The notes below the pieces were generated by a model, which did no database searches, was not told the origin of the DNA, and saw only the letters and a list, made by a program, of their open reading frames with translations. Shown here one piece after another: positions 6,182 through 7,967 of a DNA stretch of 7,967 nt. Source of the stretch: CAZXVW01 sp964644025 (GTDB lineage: Bacteria; Acidobacteriota; Terriglobia; Bryobacterales; Bryobacteraceae); contig CAZXVW010000193.1 of assembly GCA_964644025.1 (NCBI GenBank), forward strand, positions 1 to 7,967, given 5' to 3'. Position numbers and translations under genes: made by a program. Position 1 is the stretch's first letter, and every line of letters starts with the position of its first letter.

Positions 6182-6408
6182 TGCCGCCGCAGGCGGGCAA
6201 CGGTGCGAGCGTCGCAAAAAAACGGCAGCAGATTTCTTGTTCACGGAACAGGGCGTGCTTGCCGGCCAGTTCCGGCTTGGATTGTGCACTGGCAATATCA
6301 TGCCTCCTCTCGCTGGCTTGTTGGGTCGTCAGTACAAATAGTATCGAATCGGCGCGGGTCTGGACTTTTAAGGAGCTGACGGCAGCCTGCCGCGACGCGC
6401 GCGGGGGG

Positions 6409-6458
6409 TGACCGGCTGAGTGGCTGACCGTTTGAGAGCAACTTGCTCCCGCCGGTCA
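6409..6458. repeat. Nested inverted repeats beside the transposase remnant
   Basis: TGACCGGC (6409-6416) and GCCGGTCA (6451-6458) are perfect 8-bp inverted arms. Between them lies GAGCA-ACT-TGCTC (6436-6448), a second small hairpin. The pair sits just upstream of the ISL3 remnant and may belong to the old element's end, though no matching right end was found. Confidence 0.4.
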
Positions 6459-6469
6459 ATCCAGTCCGG

Positions 6470-7029
6470 GACGTCATGAAGGTGGCGGGGCGTTTCGGTG
6501 GCCCTGATCGCCCGGCGCTACTTCCCCAACGCCCGGGTCGTAGCGGATCGATTCCACTTCACCGGTTCATCAACCATCACCTCCTGGCTTGTTGGAAGCA
6601 GATCGATCCGGTGGCCAGCAAATAACGAGGCCTCCTCTGTCTGATGCGCCGCCGACGGCATAAGCTGAAACCCGAGCAGAAGCGCAAGCTTGTGCTTATC
6701 TCGATGAGCAGCCGGTTCTCAAACTCATCTGTCGCTGCGAACAGTTCCTCTGCTACCTGCTGCTGAAAAAACACCGCACCCGCAGGATGTGTGAGAGGCT
6801 CGCCCGGTGCTTGCTCGAAGCCATTGACCAGGTGCGCCAGGCCGGCCTGCCGCCACTGGACCAGCGCGGCGAGACGCTCTACTGCTGGAGAGAGGAGATC
6901 GCGCGCATGTGGCGCTTCAGCAGAAACAACGCCATCACCGAAGGCTTCCCCAACAGAATGGAGGCCATCAGCAGGCAGGCGTACGGCTTCAGAGACTTCG
7001 AAAACTGCCGAAGGAAAGCCAAACGCTAG
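6470..7029 (+). pseudogene. Decayed ISL3-family transposase, C-terminal part
   Basis: Homology is spread over three frames. Frame from 6498: VALIARRYFPNARVVADRFH, the ISL3 DDE segment with FPNA and DRFH. It shifts near 6561 to RFINHHLLACWKQIDPVASK, followed by an in-frame TAA at 6623-6625, then RGLLCLM and HKLKPEQKRKL. It shifts again near 6690 to YLDEQPVLKLI, then YLLLKKHRTR, WREEIARMWRFSRNNAITEG and MEAISRQAYGFRDFEN, ending in TAG at 7029. The closing AITEG and AYGFR motifs are diagnostic of ISL3 transposases, and the Glu of TEG is the expected third catalytic residue. The first third of the protein is absent. Two clear frameshifts plus a stop show long inactivity. The 6470 boundary is approximate (VMKVA may be a further out-of-frame piece). 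No terminal inverted repeats were found. Confidence 0.85.
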
Positions 7030-7047
7030 AGGAAGCGTCCGGAAGCT

Positions 7048-7077
7048 GGATTTTCAGTTGAGGGTGCTACAAAATCC
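7048..7077. repeat. Inverted repeat GGATTTT / AAAATCC
   Basis: 7-bp arms at 7048-7054 and 7071-7077 flank a 16-nt spacer just after the transposase remnant. The same core recurs as CGGATTTTG at 7182-7190, so the motif may relate to the neighbouring att region rather than act as a terminator. No T-run follows. Confidence 0.4.
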
Positions 7078-7105
7078 GCTACAGTCGGCGGAGCAGGGGG
7101 AAATC

Positions 7106-7125
7106 CAATAGCTTCTAAGCTATTG
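7106..7125. repeat. Near-perfect palindrome bordered by AAATC direct repeats, next to the tRNA 3' end
   Basis: CAATAGCTT (7106-7114) and AAGCTATTG (7117-7125) form 9-bp arms with a 2-nt centre, flanked by AAATC on both sides (7101-7105 and 7126-7130). Read on the minus strand it lies 7 nt past the CCA of the tRNA half, where a tRNA transcription terminator would be, but no U-run follows. It may be the old tRNA-Pro terminator stem or a recombinase-related site. Confidence 0.5.
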
Positions 7126-7132
7126 AAATCAT

Positions 7133-7177
7133 TGGTCGGGGCGGCAGGATTCGAACCTGCGACCCCCTGCGCCCAAG
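7133..7177 (-). other. 3' half of tRNA-Pro(UGG), probable integrase att site
   Basis: On the minus strand this reads, in order: anticodon loop CTTGGGC with anticodon TGG (7175-7173), the 3' anticodon strand GCAGG, variable GGGTC, T-arm GCAGG-TTCGAAT-CCTGC, acceptor strand CGCCCCG, discriminator A and encoded CCA (7135-7133). This is the tRNA-Pro pattern from the anticodon loop to the 3' end. The 5' half is missing: the sequence upstream of the loop gives GATTC where CCTGC is needed, and no D-arm forms. A tRNA 3' half next to a tyrosine-recombinase gene is the usual signature of an integration junction, with the intact tRNA-Pro expected at the other end. Since the integrase lies on the 5' side of the half, the element should extend to the right and host DNA to the left. 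Confidence 0.82.
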
Positions 7178-7253
7178 GAATCGGATTTTGGTTTCCCAGC
7201 GTGTCCCCGACTGTTCTGGGAAGTCCTGTAAATAACTGAGAACAAGGGTAGTA

Positions 7254-7348
7254 GACAGCGTTTGGACACTTAGTGACACTCGGTGACAAATCAGGAATCT
7301 GTGTGGACATTTCCCCCTCCGTGTGGACATCCGTGTGGACGTCCACAT
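7254..7348. repeat. Integrase-proximal repeat cluster (candidate arm-type sites)
   Basis: GTGTGGACAT occurs at 7301-7310 and 7321-7330. GTGTGGACGT follows at 7333-7342 and continues into GTCCACA to form the 14-bp perfect palindrome TGTGGACGTCCACA (7334-7347). A looser copy, GTTTGGACAC, lies at 7260-7269. Around these, GACA recurs at 7254, 7265, 7275, 7285, 7306 and 7326. The cluster lies between the integrase stop codon and the tRNA half, where arm-type integrase or excisionase sites of an attachment region are expected. Function is inference. Confidence 0.6.
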
Positions 7349-7354
7349 GGAGGT

Positions 7355-7967
7355 TCAGTGGGTGATGGTGGGTTGCAGGGGCTGCGACTTCGCTGGGTGA
7401 TAGGTCTCCATGGCCTCGATCGCTTTTCGTTTGGCCTGTTCGCGGACGTGTGAGTAATGCCTGACCATCTCCGGGCTGATGTGTCCAGCGATCGCCATCA
7501 GTACGTGGTCGGGCGCGCCCGCTTCGGCCAGCTTTGTGATGGAAGTGTGCCGCAAATCGTGAAAGCGCAGCTTCGGCAGGCCAGCCGCCTTCTTGAGAGA
7601 TCGCCAGGCCGTACGCCACGTCTTGACCGGCCGGGTAGGATCATATCCGGCGCCGTCGGCTGGTTGATCACCCTTCGTGTGGCGGAAACGGAAAGCTGGG
7701 AACAGGTAATGCTCTCCATCGGTAGCGCCCAACACCCTCGCTCTCTCCAGTAACCTCGCGAATGCCCAACGAGCTACATCGTTGAGGGGGATTTGCCGGC
7801 ATCCGGCGTCTGTCTTGGTGCCCTCGCGTCGTACAGTGACGGTCCGGTTGAGGAGATCGACGTCGCTGAGGCGAAGATTGCGAATCTCGACGCTCCGCAT
7901 CGTCGTGTTCACCGCTACTAGGCCAGCGAGATACGCTGCCTCCCATAGCGGATTGGCCGCTGCGGTT
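7355..7967 (-). CDS. Tyrosine recombinase / phage-type integrase, catalytic domain (runs off the right edge)
   Basis: The frame ends with TGA at 7357-7355 and is open to the window edge, so the N-terminal arm- and core-binding domains lie outside. The visible part starts inside the catalytic domain (NPLWEAAYLAGLVAVNTTMR); the GTG at 7912 is internal, not a true start. All active-site residues are present: Arg in TTMRSVEI (7897-7895), Lys in REGTKTDAG, H-x-x-R in LRFHDLRHT, His in IAGHISPE and the nucleophile Tyr in RHYSHVREQ. The enzyme would catalyse site-specific integration and excision of a mobile element. Between Lys and HxxR there is a FRHTKGDQPADGAGYDPTR insert that looks like a flexible loop. 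The gene reads toward the tRNA-Pro half about 180 bp away, as in many tRNA-targeting islands and prophages. Element type cannot be told from what is visible. Confidence 0.93.
   Translation of the reverse strand, partial: TAAANPLWEAAYLAGLVAVNTTMRSVEIRNLRLSDVDLLNRTVTVRREGTKTDAGCRQIPLNDVARWAFARLLERARVLGATDGEHYLFPAFRFRHTKGDQPADGAGYDPTRPVKTWRTAWRSLKKAAGLPKLRFHDLRHTSITKLAEAGAPDHVLMAIAGHISPEMVRHYSHVREQAKRKAIEAMETYHPAKSQPLQPTITH

Larger units (their letters stand above)
6091..6470. other. Non-coding region upstream of the hydrolase operon
   Basis: This 380-bp stretch should hold the operon promoter, but I find no convincing -35/-10 pair. The best minus-strand -10 is TACTAT (6339-6344), with a poor -35. 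AGAGGAGG on the minus strand at about 6303-6310 is a good ribosome site but sits 1 nt from ATG 6301; the 66-residue frame that follows has no protein-like features. Two hairpins (6109-6127, 6154-6181) lie between it and the operon start and could be in the leader mRNA. A run of seven T on the minus strand (6216-6222) is not preceded by a clear stem. Confidence 0.5.

Noticed and set aside
6101..6301. A 66-residue minus ORF upstream of the hydrolase operon
   Set aside because: The ribosome site is 1 nt from the ATG, there is no protein-like pattern, and the frame runs through a hairpin region.
5560..6411. A 283-codon plus-strand frame over the start of the hydrolase operon
   Set aside because: Mostly antisense to the rhamnosidase; the part beyond 6090 shows no protein-like pattern.
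7133..7209. A complete functional tRNA-Pro
   Set aside because: Only five acceptor pairs form on the 5' side; the D-arm and the 5' anticodon strand are absent.
7254..7347. A CRISPR array
   Set aside because: The repeat units are only about 8-10 bp with uneven 10-20 bp spacing, not 24-40 bp repeats with uniform unique spacers.
7026..7619. A 197-codon minus frame through the integrase end and the tRNA half
   Set aside because: It overlaps the integrase in another frame and reads through the tRNA half as GVAGSNPAAPTN, a familiar artefact of translated tRNA 3' ends.

Overview
The window is GC-rich bacterial DNA with coding mostly on the minus strand. Three things together fit Acidobacteriota (Bryobacter/Solibacter-like) best: a secreted GH78-type rhamnosidase, a short NusG-type (UpxY-like) regulator beside a membrane-anchored TPR protein, and intergenic repeats of the 'CGCAGAGGCGCAGAG' and heptamer types. 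This assignment is inference; Planctomycetes, Verrucomicrobia or another polysaccharide-degrading lineage cannot be excluded.

Layout. (1) 1-331, minus: start of a membrane-anchored TPR protein that runs off the left edge. It is divergent from (2) 566-868, plus: a NusG N-terminal-domain protein that loses homology after about 77 residues and has no KOW domain. Acidobacterial exopolysaccharide loci often carry this pairing, so the left edge may border such a locus. (3) About 855-1441: a disordered stretch with a 46-residue minus ORF, a dispersed purine-rich repeat, a heptamer tandem repeat and two overlapping small signal-peptide-like ORFs on opposite strands. It reads as a junction of gene remnants. 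(4) 6090 to 1456, minus: a two-gene operon with a 15-bp gap. The first gene is a secreted alpha-L-rhamnosidase-like enzyme (840 aa). The second is an exported or lipid-anchored protein (698 aa) that resembles uncharacterised TIM-barrel glycoside hydrolases. Together they look like a small extracellular glycan-cleaving module. (5) 6091-6470: non-coding, with several hairpins. (6) About 6470-7029, plus: a decayed ISL3-family transposase with two clear frameshifts and a stop. (7) 7133-7967: the end of an integrated element. It holds the 3' half of a tRNA-Pro(UGG) gene from the anticodon loop through CCA, then a 150-bp repeat-rich segment, then a tyrosine recombinase on the minus strand that runs off the right edge. 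The tRNA fragment lacks its 5' half, so it is best read as the displaced copy (att junction). The element would lie to the right and the host chromosome to the left.

No CRISPR array, complete rRNA or complete tRNA is visible. The part most worth pursuing is the recombination module at 7133-7355, where the GACA motif recurs at near-helical spacing between the integrase stop codon and the tRNA half. Next in interest is the uncharacterised hydrolase paired with the rhamnosidase.
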